From an uncultured Pelagibacteraceae bacterium (GTDB lineage Bacteria > Pseudomonadota > Alphaproteobacteria > Pelagibacterales > AG-422-B15): a DNA stretch of 64,000 bases. Where the stretch lies: NCBI GenBank assembly GCA_902523455.1, contig CABYZG010000001.1:1-64000 (forward strand), given 5' to 3'. Position 1 is the stretch's first letter; each line of letters begins with the position of its first letter. The position numbers and the translations under genes were made by a program. Of the stretch, positions 30,871 through 40,596 are shown in pieces. Under the pieces are notes generated by a model. That model was not told where the DNA came from and searched no databases. It worked only from the letters and a program-made list of their open reading frames with translations.

Positions 30871-31449
30871 TTAAAGTCCTATACTCAAACTTATTTTTGT
30901 CCTTAAATATTTTATATACTCTACAATTAATTTCTTCATACGAATATTTATTTTTTGATTGTCATATTTTACACCATAATAGAAAGTTTCTTTATCTAAT
31001 AAAAGTCGATTTACCTCGAGTTCAACTCTGGGTAGATGGTAATCAGATGTTATTAATAGAATATATTTAATATTATTATTCTTTTTCCAAAAAAAAATTT
31101 CTCTAACATTTTCGAAGGTATTTGTTGAAATGCTCTCAAGTTCAACACAACAATTAAACAGCTGATTAAATTTTGGAAATTCTTTTTTTATTTCCTCAAT
31201 AGAAATTTCTTTATTAACTCCTGATATTAAAAGCTTGTACCCAATCTCACTATTAAGTATTTTAAGTCCCTCTAATATTCTAAATTTATCACCAGTTAGT
31301 ACGACTATTCCTTCGATTTCTTTTTTATTGAGGTCTGTATTTTTATAGCTTTGAATGTTGAAGAGAAAGAAATTAAATTGTAAGAGTACGATAATTACAA
31401 ATAAAAGTAGAGAAAAATGAATGTAATGTGATTTTAATTCATTAATCAT
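30871..31449 (-). CDS. YdcF/SanA-like DUF218 membrane-anchored protein
   Basis: The 192-residue protein has one N-terminal membrane helix (about 11-31), then a DUF218 domain: GIVVLTGDKFRILEGL, KLLISGVN, STNTFENVREIFFW, and ILLITSDYHLPRVELEVNRL. The family is linked to envelope integrity (SanA) and surface polysaccharide, but its reaction is unknown. In many alphaproteobacteria ftsE and ftsX lie between the zinc-ribbon gene and this one; here only a 60-base divergent gap separates them. Confidence 0.82.
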   Translation of the reverse strand: MINELKSHYIHFSLLLFVIIVLLQFNFFLFNIQSYKNTDLNKKEIEGIVVLTGDKFRILEGLKILNSEIGYKLLISGVNKEISIEEIKKEFPKFNQLFNCCVELESISTNTFENVREIFFWKKNNNIKYILLITSDYHLPRVELEVNRLLLDKETFYYGVKYDNQKINIRMKKLIVEYIKYLRTKISLSIGL

Positions 31450-31509
31450 TTTAAATAAGTTACACTATTTTACTGCTAATAATTACAATTAATAAAATTA
31501 AGTAAGACT

Positions 31510-31899
31510 ATGATAATATCCTGTCCATCATGTTCGGCAAAGTATCTAGTAAATATAGAGGATATTGGCTTTGGCAGACAGGTTAAATGTACAAGATGTA
31601 ACCATTCTTGGTTTCATGAAAATAAGAATTATGAAAATGATAATAAGTTACAAATAGAGGAAATTATTAATACTTACGCAGAACGAGATCATTCAAAGGA
31701 TCAGAATTTACCAGTTGTTTATGAAAAAAACAAAACAAGTATTCCTCTCCCATTTCTACTTTTATTGACCCCAGTAATTTTCATATCAATCGATGCGGTT
31801 ATACAAAACTCTAGTGTAAACGCATTTGAATTGAGCAGGTCAATTAACAGTTATATTGATTATATATTAGAAAAAATAAGAAGCTTCTTTTCTTATTAA
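31510..31899 (+). CDS. MJ0042-type zinc-ribbon membrane protein
   Basis: The 129-residue protein starts with a zinc ribbon (IISCPSCSAKYLV, then VKCTRCNHSWFHE: two CxxC pairs about 20 residues apart) and has one membrane segment at about residues 73-95, ending in a short basic or aromatic tail. The domain (MJ0042/zinc_ribbon_5) is widespread in alphaproteobacteria next to ftsE. Its function is unknown; a regulatory or envelope role is guessed in the literature. It overlaps the convergent lysA by four bases. Confidence 0.8.
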   Translation: MIISCPSCSAKYLVNIEDIGFGRQVKCTRCNHSWFHENKNYENDNKLQIEEIINTYAERDHSKDQNLPVVYEKNKTSIPLPFLLLLTPVIFISIDAVIQNSSVNAFELSRSINSYIDYILEKIRSFFSY

Positions 31900-33128
31900 A
31901 TTTCATTTTTAATAAAGTCTTCGTATGACTGAGTTTTTCTAATTATTCTTATTTGAGATCCATCTACCATGAGCTCTTCAATAAGTGGTCGAGCATTATA
32001 GTTTGAACTCATCGTTGAACCATATGCCCCAACATCTTTTAATATGACGTATTGACCACTCTTTACTTTATTAAATTTTTGAATATTAAGAAATACGTCA
32101 GAACTCTCACATATTGGACCAACTATATCTGTATTTATTTCATCATATTCACTTGTCCTAACATCTGGCATTATCTCGTGATGAGCATCGTATAATGCAG
32201 GTCTCATCATATCGTTCATACCTGCGTCGATAATGACAAATTTTTTTCCAGTTATATTCTTTGTATAAAGTACTTTTGATACTAATATTCCTGCATTTGC
32301 AGCTATAAGCCTACCTGGTTCAAAGATAAATTTAAGATTTTCTGTATCAAAATATTTTACGATTAAGTTTTTATAGTCTTCAAAAGTAAAATTTCTTTTT
32401 TCAGGACTAATTCCCCCACCAACATCAACGGTATTTATTTTTTTTGTTTCACTATTTATTTTAGCAACTAATTCACCAATAATTTCAAATGTTCTTTGAA
32501 ATGGTGTTAGGTCTTTAATATTGCTACCTATATGAAAAGCTATAGATGAAATCTCTAAATTTGGATAATTTTGTCGATTTTGAAAAATTTCGTAAGTTTG
32601 TTCTATACTGATTCCAAATTTATCCTCGAGACTGCCTGTGCTAATTTTTTTGTGCGTTTCTGATTGTATATCTGGATTAATCCTAATTCCTACTTTCTGA
32701 ATTTTTCCCGACACAGAAGCTATTTGATTTATATGATCAAGTTCATCGAGTGATTCTGCATTGATTTGTAAACAATTATTACTGATCGCAAATTGAATAT
32801 CGCTAGTAGTTTTGCCAATGCCTGAAAAAACTATTTTATTTGGTTTCATCCCTGCTTGTAATGCTTTTCTCATTTCCCACTCAGAAACAACATCTCCTCC
32901 CGCTTCGAGTTCGGTTAGAGTTTTTAGTATTGTTAGATTTGAATTTGATTTGAGAGAAAAACACACCGTTGCATCAAGTGAAGTAAGTGAATCTGAAAAC
33001 TCTCTAAAATTATTTGTGAGAGTTTGTTTGCTATAACAGTAGAATGGTGTAGCTCTACCTTCAGCAATTTCTCTTATTGAGATATCCTCAAATTTAAGGA
33101 TATCATTTTCATATTTTAGAAAGGACAT
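31896..33128 (-). CDS. lysA: Diaminopimelate decarboxylase
   Basis: LysA makes lysine from meso-diaminopimelate. The 410-residue PLP barrel enzyme has the PLP lysine in VCFSLKSNSN, VSEWEMRKAL, HIGSNI, VDVGGGIS, FEPGRLIAANAGIL and the C-terminal CESSDVF and DVGAYGSTMSSNYN. It follows a very small lipoprotein gene by two bases and argH, an order common to proteobacteria. Confidence 0.96.
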   Translation of the reverse strand: MSFLKYENDILKFEDISIREIAEGRATPFYCYSKQTLTNNFREFSDSLTSLDATVCFSLKSNSNLTILKTLTELEAGGDVVSEWEMRKALQAGMKPNKIVFSGIGKTTSDIQFAISNNCLQINAESLDELDHINQIASVSGKIQKVGIRINPDIQSETHKKISTGSLEDKFGISIEQTYEIFQNRQNYPNLEISSIAFHIGSNIKDLTPFQRTFEIIGELVAKINSETKKINTVDVGGGISPEKRNFTFEDYKNLIVKYFDTENLKFIFEPGRLIAANAGILVSKVLYTKNITGKKFVIIDAGMNDMMRPALYDAHHEIMPDVRTSEYDEINTDIVGPICESSDVFLNIQKFNKVKSGQYVILKDVGAYGSTMSSNYNARPLIEELMVDGSQIRIIRKTQSYEDFIKNEI

Positions 33129-33130
33129 TT

Positions 33131-33253
33131 TTAAGCCTTATAGATCTCTATTTTATAATTGCTTTTTGATTCTGTTGGGGGAAATTCAAGAGAGCCTTTT
33201 TTCCCACAACCAAGAATACATAAGAAAATAATCAAAATACTAATATTTTTCAT
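33131..33253 (-). CDS. Small lipoprotein between argH and lysA (LptM/YifL-like)
   Basis: A 40-codon frame reads MKNISILIIFLCILGCGKKGSLEFPP and ends IEIYKA. It has a short signal peptide with lipobox ILGC and then GKKGSLEFPP, which matches the pattern of the tiny outer-membrane lipoproteins (CGxKGPLxxPP) encoded beside lysA in proteobacteria. In E. coli that protein (LptM) assists assembly of the LptDE lipopolysaccharide translocon; the role here is inferred from the motif and location. Its ATG lies inside the argH 3' end (14-base overlap) and its stop is two bases before lysA. Confidence 0.85.
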   Translation of the reverse strand: MKNISILIIFLCILGCGKKGSLEFPPTESKSNYKIEIYKA

Positions 33254-34637
33254 TACTTAATTCTTTCCTAGCTTGACTAATCATTTTTCTTATCTCAGAT
33301 ATTGCTGTTCCGCCATAGCTTTTTTTATTGTTAATACTATTTTTCAAATCTAAAAATCCATACACAGATTTGTCTATATTTTTATCAAATTTTTTATAAT
33401 CCTTCATCGATATCTTATTTAAACTTATTTTCTTTTTTTCTGCAAAGTTGACAATTTTAGCGGTTAAATTGTGCGCACTTCTAAAAGAATAACCAAGATT
33501 TATAACTAGCCAATCTGCTAAATCAGTTGCATTGGCAAAAGAAGATTTAAGCTTTTTCTCGATGTTTGATTTTTCAATTTTAATTGTAGAGATTATTTCG
33601 ATCATACAATCGAGACAAAGATGAATGTTTTTACTTGTTGAGGTTACAAGCGCCTTATCTTCCTGAAGGTCTTTGCTGTAAGTTAGTGGAAGAGATTTAA
33701 GCAAGTTAAGCATAGATGATAGATTTCCTGAAATTGTCGAAGATTTTGCTCTTATTAATTCAGCGCCATCAGGATTTTTTTTCTGAGGCATAATTGAAGA
33801 ACTCGACATTAATTGGTCTCCGATTTTAAAGAAACCCACTAAATCGGAATTATAAAGAGTAATTTCCTCGGCTAACCTTGATAAGTGAACAGCCATTAAG
33901 GATGAACTAGATAAAAAATCTACCACAAAATCTCGATCAGAAACTGTATCCAATGAATTTTTTGTAGGTTTTTTAAAGTCAAGCATTTTTGTTGTTTTGT
34001 TTCTATTAATTGGAAAATTAGTTCCCGCTAAGGCTCCTGCACCAAGCGGATTTTCGTTCATTCTTCTAAAAGAGTCGCTGAATCGATTCGTATCCCTGTT
34101 AAACATTTCAAAGTACGCCATAAAAAAATGTCCAACTGATATTGGCTGCGCAGTTTGCAGGTGAGTAAGGCCTGGAAACGTAATCAAAATATTTTTACTT
34201 GCAACCTGTAGTAACGCAGATTTCAGTTTTTTTAATTTTTTTGAAATCAGTATATTATCTTTTTTCATCCATAATTTTAAATCTGTTACAACTTGATCAT
34301 TTCTAGATCTACCAGTATGTAACCTTTCAGCGGCATCACCAATAAGCTCTTCTAGTCTACTTTCAATATTCATGTGGATATCTTCAAGATTATCATCAAA
34401 TATAAATTTATTATTTTTAATTTCAGTCCTAATTTTTTTTAATCCGGAAATAATTTTTTTTGAGTCTTTATTAGAAATTATTTTTTGAGACGAGAGCATT
34501 GTAGCGTGTGCAATCGATGCTTCAATATCCTCTTCAAATAAAAATTTGTCATTTTCCAAAGACGAATTAATATTTATAAAAGACTCACTTGATTTTTTAT
34601 TAAATCTATCTCTTAACTTATTTTTTTTAATGGACAT
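33240..34637 (-). CDS. argH: Argininosuccinate lyase
   Basis: ArgH splits argininosuccinate into arginine and fumarate. The 465-residue protein has the fumarase-superfamily signature SSSIMPQKKNPDGAEL, plus EDIHMNIESRLEELIG, LHTGRSRNDQV and TFPGLTHLQTAQPIS. It is divergent from the tlpA-like gene (27-base gap), the conserved alphaproteobacterial setting. No argG is in the window. Confidence 0.96.
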   Translation of the reverse strand: MSIKKNKLRDRFNKKSSESFININSSLENDKFLFEEDIEASIAHATMLSSQKIISNKDSKKIISGLKKIRTEIKNNKFIFDDNLEDIHMNIESRLEELIGDAAERLHTGRSRNDQVVTDLKLWMKKDNILISKKLKKLKSALLQVASKNILITFPGLTHLQTAQPISVGHFFMAYFEMFNRDTNRFSDSFRRMNENPLGAGALAGTNFPINRNKTTKMLDFKKPTKNSLDTVSDRDFVVDFLSSSSLMAVHLSRLAEEITLYNSDLVGFFKIGDQLMSSSSIMPQKKNPDGAELIRAKSSTISGNLSSMLNLLKSLPLTYSKDLQEDKALVTSTSKNIHLCLDCMIEIISTIKIEKSNIEKKLKSSFANATDLADWLVINLGYSFRSAHNLTAKIVNFAEKKKISLNKISMKDYKKFDKNIDKSVYGFLDLKNSINNKKSYGGTAISEIRKMISQARKELSNEKY

Positions 34638-34664
34638 TTTACTAAAACTATTTATTTCTCAAAT

Positions 34665-35198
34665 ATGATGATTTCTTTATGCAGTAGATTTATAATTTTG
34701 ATGGTATATGCCACAATCCTTATCTTTTGCAACAGTTTATATACTTCAAATTCATACGCGAATGAGTTGATAATAGAAAAAAAACAAGGTTTTTTGAGTA
34801 AATTCGAAGATATCAATAGCAATGATGTCACTTTAAATGATTTTAATGGCAAGTTGCTTTTAATTAATCTCTGGGCAACATGGTGTGAACCTTGCAAAGA
34901 AGAAATGCCGTCACTCGATAGATTGCAACAAAAATATGATAAACAAGATTTTCAGATACTTGCAATAAGCGTTGATCGTGGGCCGAAGAAAAAGTCAGTA
35001 AATTTTTTTAATGAATACGAAATCCAAAATATAGATTTATTCTTTGACGATAAAAATAATATACCACGAGAAGTAAGAGCAGCAGGACTGCCATTCTCAT
35101 TTTTTATTGATCAAGAGGGAAATCAAATAGCAAAGTTTATTGGTCCAACTGAATGGGACAGTAACTACTTTCAAGATTATATTGATAGTAATTTATAA
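34665..35198 (+). CDS. TlpA/ResA-like thiol-disulfide reductase
   Basis: The 177-residue exported thioredoxin has an N-terminal hydrophobic signal or anchor (to about residue 32), the redox site LINLWATWCEPCKEEMPSL, and the cis-Pro loop AAGLPFSFFID. TlpA proteins keep periplasmic cysteines reduced, for example during cytochrome c and cytochrome oxidase maturation. The gene starts divergent from argH. Two ATG codons (34665 and 34668) lie side by side; either is possible. Confidence 0.88.
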   Translation: MMISLCSRFIILMVYATILIFCNSLYTSNSYANELIIEKKQGFLSKFEDINSNDVTLNDFNGKLLLINLWATWCEPCKEEMPSLDRLQQKYDKQDFQILAISVDRGPKKKSVNFFNEYEIQNIDLFFDDKNNIPREVRAAGLPFSFFIDQEGNQIAKFIGPTEWDSNYFQDYIDSNL

Positions 35199-35202
35199 AT
35201 AA

Positions 35203-36132
35203 TTATAAGGCTTGTTCTAATTCGGGAAGAACTTGAAACAAGTCTGCTACCAAACCATAGTCTGCCACATCAAATATAGGTGCTTCTTCATCTTTATTTA
35301 TGGCAACTATAATTTTTGAGTCTTTCATGCCAGCCAAGTGCTGGATCGCTCCAGATATTCCGACCGCTATGTACAGTTCGGGTGCTACAACTTTACCAGT
35401 TTGTCCGACTTGATAATCATTTGGAACAAAGCCTGCATCAACGGCAGCTCGAGATGCTCCAACAGCAGCTCCAAGTTTTTCAGCAACTTTATCCAAAAGT
35501 TCAAAGTTTTCTCCATTTTGCATTCCACGTCCACCTGAAATAATTGTCTTTGCAGAAGTAAGTTCTGGCCTATCAGATTTTGTTAGCTCTTCGCCCACAA
35601 ATTCTGAAATTGATGGAATATTCTCAGCATTTATCTTTGCAACCTCGCATTCAGCAGAGTCAGTTGTTGCAGCTTTGAAAGCAGTTGGTCTAACCGTGAG
35701 AACTTTCTTTGCGTCAGATGTTTGTACAGTTGCAATAGCGTTACCAGCATAAATTGTTCTAATAAATGTATCTGCACTTTCAACAGCAACGATCTCTGAT
35801 ATTTGAGAGACATCAAGTTTTGCAGCAAGTCTAGGCATCACATTTTTACCAGTTGTTGTTGCTGCAGCCAAAAAGTAGTCATAATCGCCGGCAATATTAA
35901 AAATAACTTGAGTAAGTTTTTCAGCCAAAACATTATCAAATGCTGCATCATCCAAGTGGAGTAATTTACTCAATCCATTAATTTTTGAAGCCTCCGCAAC
36001 AGCTTCATCAATATTTGAGCCCACAATAAGTCCGTGAACATCGCCTTCAATTTGAGACGCTGCTGTTATAGCTTTTAAACTTTGATCGCTGACCTTTCCG
36101 TTTGCATGCTCGATATAAAAAAGTGATGTCAT
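35203..36132 (-). CDS. etfA: Electron transfer flavoprotein subunit alpha
   Basis: EtfA carries the FAD of the electron transfer flavoprotein that accepts electrons from acyl-CoA dehydrogenases. The 309-residue protein has the FAD-binding [38 protein letters not shown] and [12 protein letters not shown] motifs. It overlaps etfB by four bases. The methylsuccinyl-CoA dehydrogenase gene two genes upstream is a natural electron donor. Confidence 0.97.
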   Translation of the reverse strand: MTSLFYIEHANGKVSDQSLKAITAASQIEGDVHGLIVGSNIDEAVAEASKINGLSKLLHLDDAAFDNVLAEKLTQVIFNIAGDYDYFLAAATTTGKNVMPRLAAKLDVSQISEIVAVESADTFIRTIYAGNAIATVQTSDAKKVLTVRPTAFKAATTDSAECEVAKINAENIPSISEFVGEELTKSDRPELTSAKTIISGGRGMQNGENFELLDKVAEKLGAAVGASRAAVDAGFVPNDYQVGQTGKVVAPELYIAVGISGAIQHLAGMKDSKIIVAINKDEEAPIFDVADYGLVADLFQVLPELEQAL

Positions 36133-36878
36133 ATAACTCCTGCCTCATTTTTTAATTTTTCTACAAGATCACCAACATTCTCGACTTTGATTCCAGCCTG
36201 ACGCTTTGGAGGTTCAATAACTTTTAAAATACTTACTCTAGGTGTAACATCAACTCTATAGTCTTCAGGAGATTTTTGATCAATTGGCTTCTTTTTTGCT
36301 TTCATTATATTGGGCAGAGAAGCATATCTTGGTTCATTCAATCTTAAATCGGTGGTAATAATAGCGGGCATATTCAGATTTACAGTTTGTAAACCTCCAT
36401 CTATTTCTCTGGTGACTTTAACCTTGTCGCCGTCGATTTCTACTTTTGAAGCAAAAGTTCCTTGAGGCATATCTGTTAGTGCAGCAAGCATCTGACCAGT
36501 TTGATTGTTATCTCCATCAATCGCTTGCTTTCCGGATATCACTAGTCCAGGTGACTCGCTTTCACAAATTTTTGCTAGAATTTTTGCAATTGAAATAGGC
36601 TCAACTTTTTCTTCTGTGAGCACATGTATTCCTCGGTCAGCTCCCATCGCAAGAGCCGTTCGAATAGTTTCTTGACAAGATTGATTGCCGATTGAAACAG
36701 CGATGATCTCTTCAGCTTTACCAGCTTCTTTTAATCTAATTGCCTCTTCAACTGCAATTTCACAAAAGGGGTTCATAGACATTTTTACATTCTCAGTTTC
36801 AACACCAGTTTGATCAGATTTAACTCTGATGTTAACGTACGGATCAATAACTCTTTTGACAGGGACTAAAATTTTCAT
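36129..36878 (-). CDS. etfB: Electron transfer flavoprotein subunit beta
   Basis: EtfB binds AMP and forms the heterodimer with EtfA. The 249-residue protein starts [19 protein letters not shown], has [18 protein letters not shown] and [19 protein letters not shown], and the C-terminal recognition loop [21 protein letters not shown], which contacts the dehydrogenase. It follows the adenosyltransferase gene by 43 bases. Confidence 0.97.
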   Translation of the reverse strand: MKILVPVKRVIDPYVNIRVKSDQTGVETENVKMSMNPFCEIAVEEAIRLKEAGKAEEIIAVSIGNQSCQETIRTALAMGADRGIHVLTEEKVEPISIAKILAKICESESPGLVISGKQAIDGDNNQTGQMLAALTDMPQGTFASKVEIDGDKVKVTREIDGGLQTVNLNMPAIITTDLRLNEPRYASLPNIMKAKKKPIDQKSPEDYRVDVTPRVSILKVIEPPKRQAGIKVENVGDLVEKLKNEAGVI

Positions 36879-36921
36879 GATTTATGTGTTATAATATCTT
36901 TTTTAGTTGAGTAAACATAAA

Positions 36922-37485
36922 TTATACATTCTTACCAGGTTTCCACAAAATATCTTTTTTGCCATTGTTGTTTTCAACTCTCGATAAAACAAAAAATAAA
37001 TCAGATAACCGATTGATATATTTAATTGCTTCTTCGTTGACCTCTTCTTTTTTTGCAAGTGCGACAATCTGAGTTTCAGCCCGGCGCGTTACAGTTCTTG
37101 CGTTGTGTAAAAATGCCGCAGACTGAGACCCTCCCGGTAGCACAAAAGAATTAAGGGGTGCTAACTTTGCGTTATATTTGTCAATTGTTTTTTCAATTCT
37201 TGTAACTTGCTTGCTTGTAACGCGTAGCGGTTTATATTTTGGTTTTTTTTCAACTGGAGTTGCGAGATCAGCACCTAAATCAAATAAGTCATTTTGTATT
37301 TCTGAAATTATTTTTTTCAGAGATGATTTGGCACTCGTGTTTAAAATTCCAAGTATAGAATTCAGTTCATCGACAGTCCCGTATGCTTTTATTCTTATAT
37401 TGTCCTTAAATACACGTTTACCAGATACTAACCCTGTCTTGCCTTTATCACCGGCCCTTGTATAAATTTTATTGAGTTTTACCAT
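36922..37485 (-). CDS. pduO: Cob(I)alamin adenosyltransferase, PduO type
   Basis: The enzyme makes adenosylcobalamin from cob(I)alamin and ATP. The 187-residue protein has the ATP-binding start LNKIYTRAGDKGKTGLVSGKRV and the conserved VTRRAE and YINRLSDLFFVLSR. The window encodes two adenosylcobalamin-dependent mutases, so this enzyme supplies their cofactor, whether cobalamin is made or scavenged. It shares one base with the HIG1 gene stop. The name could also be given as cobO-type or mmaB; the fold is PduO/MMAB. Confidence 0.93.
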   Translation of the reverse strand: MVKLNKIYTRAGDKGKTGLVSGKRVFKDNIRIKAYGTVDELNSILGILNTSAKSSLKKIISEIQNDLFDLGADLATPVEKKPKYKPLRVTSKQVTRIEKTIDKYNAKLAPLNSFVLPGGSQSAAFLHNARTVTRRAETQIVALAKKEEVNEEAIKYINRLSDLFFVLSRVENNNGKKDILWKPGKNV

Positions 37486-37688
37486 TAAGAACTAGTTGAA
37501 AAGTAAAGAGCACTCATAATTATTACAATCGCAATAAACTGCAGAGTAATTCTAAGTCTCATAAGTTTATTTGAGTACTTTTTATTAAAATCTCCACCTT
37601 TAAACATAGCGTAAATACCTGTTCCTAAAACCGCTAAAACAGCAAGAAGTGATATAGGAATTAATAAGTAATATAAAAAACCTGGCAT
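37485..37688 (-). CDS. HIG1-domain twin-transmembrane protein
   Basis: The 67-residue protein has two membrane helices around a short loop containing GGDFNKKYSNKLMRLRI, the HIG1 pattern. Mitochondrial relatives associate with respiratory supercomplexes; bacterial function is less clear. Position just before the cobalamin adenosyltransferase and etf genes is conserved in alphaproteobacteria. It lies six bases after the methylsuccinyl-CoA dehydrogenase gene. Confidence 0.88.
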   Translation of the reverse strand: MPGFLYYLLIPISLLAVLAVLGTGIYAMFKGGDFNKKYSNKLMRLRITLQFIAIVIIMSALYFSTSS

Positions 37689-37694
37689 ATAAAA

Positions 37695-39350
37695 TTAAGC
37701 AGGGTTCGTAGAAACAAGTCGACGTGTTACAATGTCGGCCTGTATCTCTGCAGTTCCTTCAAATATATTTAAAATTCTGGAGTCACATAAAATTCTACTT
37801 ATTGGATACTCAAGCGCAAACCCATTACCTCCATGAATTTGGACTCCGTTATCTGCGCATGCCCAAGCAACTCTAGCAGCCAACATTTTTGCCATTCCTG
37901 CTTCCAAATCACATCTGTGTCCTTTATCTTTTTCTCTTGCAGCATAATAAGTTAATTGTCTTGCAGCCATAATCTCAGTAGCCATAGAAACAATTTTCGA
38001 TGCATTTCTAGGTTTGTCATACAGCGAACCGCCATTTGTATCTAGCCTATCTATTGCGTATTGCATTGCAGTTTCAAAAGCTGATTGTGCTACACCCAGT
38101 GCTCTAGCTGCAGTTTGTATACGAGCTGCTTCAAAAGTTTCCATCATTTGTTTGAAGCCATTTCCTTCTTTTTCACCAAGTAAATTTTCTTTTTTAACTT
38201 TAAAGCCGTCAAAAGCCATTTCGTACTCTTTCATGCCTCTGTAGCCTAAAACCTCGATTTCGCCACCACTAATTCCCTCATCAGGGAACATATTATCGTC
38301 ATCACCCCTCTGTTTTTCAGCAAGGAACATTGATAAACCTTTGTAGCCTTTTTCATCAGGGTTTGTGCGTGCTAATAACATCATCACGTCACTTCGAGCT
38401 CCATGTGTAACCCATGTCTTGTTTCCTGTGATTGTATAGTGCTCTCCATTTGCAACTGCCCTTGTTTTGAATGAGCCCATATCAGATCCTGAATGAGGTT
38501 CGGTTAAAACAGCACATGGAAGCATTTCACCAGATGCAATTTTCGGTAAATATTTATTTTTCTGTTCTTCGGTGCCACCTGTAATCAATAATTCGGCAGC
38601 TATATCGCCGCGTGTACCAAGTGAGCCAATGCCAATATAACCTCTTGCAAGTTCCTCAGTTACCACACAGTCAACAAATCTTGTCATCCCAAGTCCACCG
38701 TATTCTTCAGGTATCGTCAGACCAAATACACCAAGTTCAGACATTTTTTCAATTACAGACATCGGAATTAGGTTATCTTTAAGATGCCATTCATGAGCGT
38801 TTGGCGTCACATCATCTTCAACAAATTTTCTAAATTGTTCTTGAATTATTGATGTAGTTTCGTCTAGGCCGCTATTACCAAAGTTTTTACTTGAAAATCC
38901 ATCTTTTAATAATTGAGCAAGTTTCATGCGATCTGCAGTACTATTGCCATTTAAAATCAGATCATTAAATTCTTCGGCCCCTGTTTCTTGAAAGAGACCA
39001 TTTTTTAATCCTAAATCTTGAGGACGAACATACTCAAGTTGTGACATTGGTATCCCAGATTTAATTTGCGCACAGTATTCCGAAAAAGTAATTTGCAAAA
39101 TTAATTGCTCTGTTTCATTAAACGTCCCGGTCGAGCCTAGGTTTGAGGCCCAATTAACCATTTCTTTCAAAGTAGCTCTATATGCAGCAACCCAAGATAA
39201 GCCATGTGCAGCATGTTGTTCCCTATCTAGATTATCACGAGATAATTTTCCATTAACAATTAACTCACCTCTTACATGTTGCAGGGCAGCATCGTAATAC
39301 TTATCGACAGTAATAAGGGATTTTTGACATTTAGAAATTAGTTCGTGCAT
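37695..39350 (-). CDS. mcd: (2S)-Methylsuccinyl-CoA dehydrogenase
   Basis: Mcd oxidises methylsuccinyl-CoA to mesaconyl-CoA in the ethylmalonyl-CoA pathway. At 551 residues it has the ~150-residue N-terminal extension (HAAHGLSWVAAYRATL region) that sets Mcd apart from ordinary ~390-residue acyl-CoA dehydrogenases, then the standard fold: LTEPHSGSDMGSFKTRA, GNKTWVTHGARSDV, and the C-terminal QIHGGNGFALEYPISRILCDSRI split around the cofactor site. It is 10 bases after ccr and upstream of etfBA, its electron acceptor. Confidence 0.94.
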   Translation of the reverse strand: MHELISKCQKSLITVDKYYDAALQHVRGELIVNGKLSRDNLDREQHAAHGLSWVAAYRATLKEMVNWASNLGSTGTFNETEQLILQITFSEYCAQIKSGIPMSQLEYVRPQDLGLKNGLFQETGAEEFNDLILNGNSTADRMKLAQLLKDGFSSKNFGNSGLDETTSIIQEQFRKFVEDDVTPNAHEWHLKDNLIPMSVIEKMSELGVFGLTIPEEYGGLGMTRFVDCVVTEELARGYIGIGSLGTRGDIAAELLITGGTEEQKNKYLPKIASGEMLPCAVLTEPHSGSDMGSFKTRAVANGEHYTITGNKTWVTHGARSDVMMLLARTNPDEKGYKGLSMFLAEKQRGDDDNMFPDEGISGGEIEVLGYRGMKEYEMAFDGFKVKKENLLGEKEGNGFKQMMETFEAARIQTAARALGVAQSAFETAMQYAIDRLDTNGGSLYDKPRNASKIVSMATEIMAARQLTYYAAREKDKGHRCDLEAGMAKMLAARVAWACADNGVQIHGGNGFALEYPISRILCDSRILNIFEGTAEIQADIVTRRLVSTNPA

Positions 39351-39360
39351 ATTTAACTTT

Positions 39361-40596
39361 CTAGTTTAGAGATTTTTGTCCTTCTTTTGCAGCGCCAACA
39401 AGGACAGCCATATTTCCACCTTTATGTTCATTGTTAAGCATCTTTTCATGAGCATCAGGAATATTGTTCCATGCAAAAAGCTCTGACATACAAGGATCTA
39501 ATGTACCGTCAATAACAAGTTCATTCGCTGCATTCGCTTGCTTTGAATTTCCAAAGTGTGAACCCTGAAGTCTTTTACTTTGCATCCATAGATATCTAGC
39601 ATCTAATGTGAGATTATATCCTGTGGTACCAGCACAAATAACAACCATTCCTCCTGGTTTTACTACAAAACATGAAACAGGAACGGTAGTTTCGCCCGGA
39701 TGCTCAAATACCATGTCAACATTATTACCCTTGCCTGTAAATTCCCATAGGGCCTTTCCAAATTTTCTAACTTCTTTCATATAGTTTGCATATGTTTCAG
39801 CGTCATCAATATCAGGATGTTCACCCCAACAATCAAAATCTTTTCTGTTTAGAACACCTACAGCTCCAAGATCTTTTACATAATCAATTTTAGAGTTATC
39901 AGAAACAATACCAATTGGTTTAGCACCAACAATTTTTGCAAGTTGTACTGCCATGCTTCCAAGACCACCCGATGCGCCCCATATTAAAACAAACTCACCT
40001 GGCTTTAATTCATTTGGAGCGTGGCCAAATAGCATTCTATACGCAGTTGCAAGAGTTAACATATAACAGCCACTTTCTTCCCAAGATAAATTTGGTGGCT
40101 TACGTAAAACTTGGTGCGCTTGAACAGCTGTGAATTGAGCAAAGGTTCCATCTGCTGTTTCGTAACCAAAGACCTTATTTGTTTTTGATATCATTGGTTC
40201 ACCACCATTAACCTCAGCATCCTCATGATCCCACTGCATACCATGAATGATTACCTCGTCGCCCACTTTCCATTTTTTTACACCAGAACCAACTTTCCAA
40301 ACTATCCCAGAACAATCAGAACCGGCGATGTGATAATCTTTTTTAGTCATATCAAGCGTAGATACAGGTTTTCCAAGACCAGCCCAAACACCGTTGTAGT
40401 TTACGCCCGCGGCCATTACGAATATCAAAACGTCATTGGATCCAACTTCAGGAACATCAAATTCTTCTTCTTTAAATGATTGCATTGGGTTACCATGACG
40501 ATCTCTTCTGATTACCCATGCGTGCATTTTCTTAGGGACAAAACCAAGAGGTGGAATTTCACCTATTGCATAGATATCTTTTTCTTCAGTGGTCAT
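39361..40596 (-). CDS. ccr: Crotonyl-CoA carboxylase/reductase
   Basis: Ccr is the signature enzyme of the ethylmalonyl-CoA pathway: it reduces and carboxylates crotonyl-CoA with NADPH and CO2. The 411-residue medium-chain reductase has VPEVGSNDVLIFVMAAGVNYNGVW split over its start, GSDCSGIVWKVGSGVK, the NADPH loop LIWGASGGLGSMAVQLAK and FEHPGETTVPVSCFV. The long N-terminus and insertions differ from simple quinone reductases. A strong ribosome-binding site (AGGAGC) precedes the ATG. It is divergent from ecm across 134 bases. Confidence 0.96.
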   Translation of the reverse strand: MTTEEKDIYAIGEIPPLGFVPKKMHAWVIRRDRHGNPMQSFKEEEFDVPEVGSNDVLIFVMAAGVNYNGVWAGLGKPVSTLDMTKKDYHIAGSDCSGIVWKVGSGVKKWKVGDEVIIHGMQWDHEDAEVNGGEPMISKTNKVFGYETADGTFAQFTAVQAHQVLRKPPNLSWEESGCYMLTLATAYRMLFGHAPNELKPGEFVLIWGASGGLGSMAVQLAKIVGAKPIGIVSDNSKIDYVKDLGAVGVLNRKDFDCWGEHPDIDDAETYANYMKEVRKFGKALWEFTGKGNNVDMVFEHPGETTVPVSCFVVKPGGMVVICAGTTGYNLTLDARYLWMQSKRLQGSHFGNSKQANAANELVIDGTLDPCMSELFAWNNIPDAHEKMLNNEHKGGNMAVLVGAAKEGQKSLN

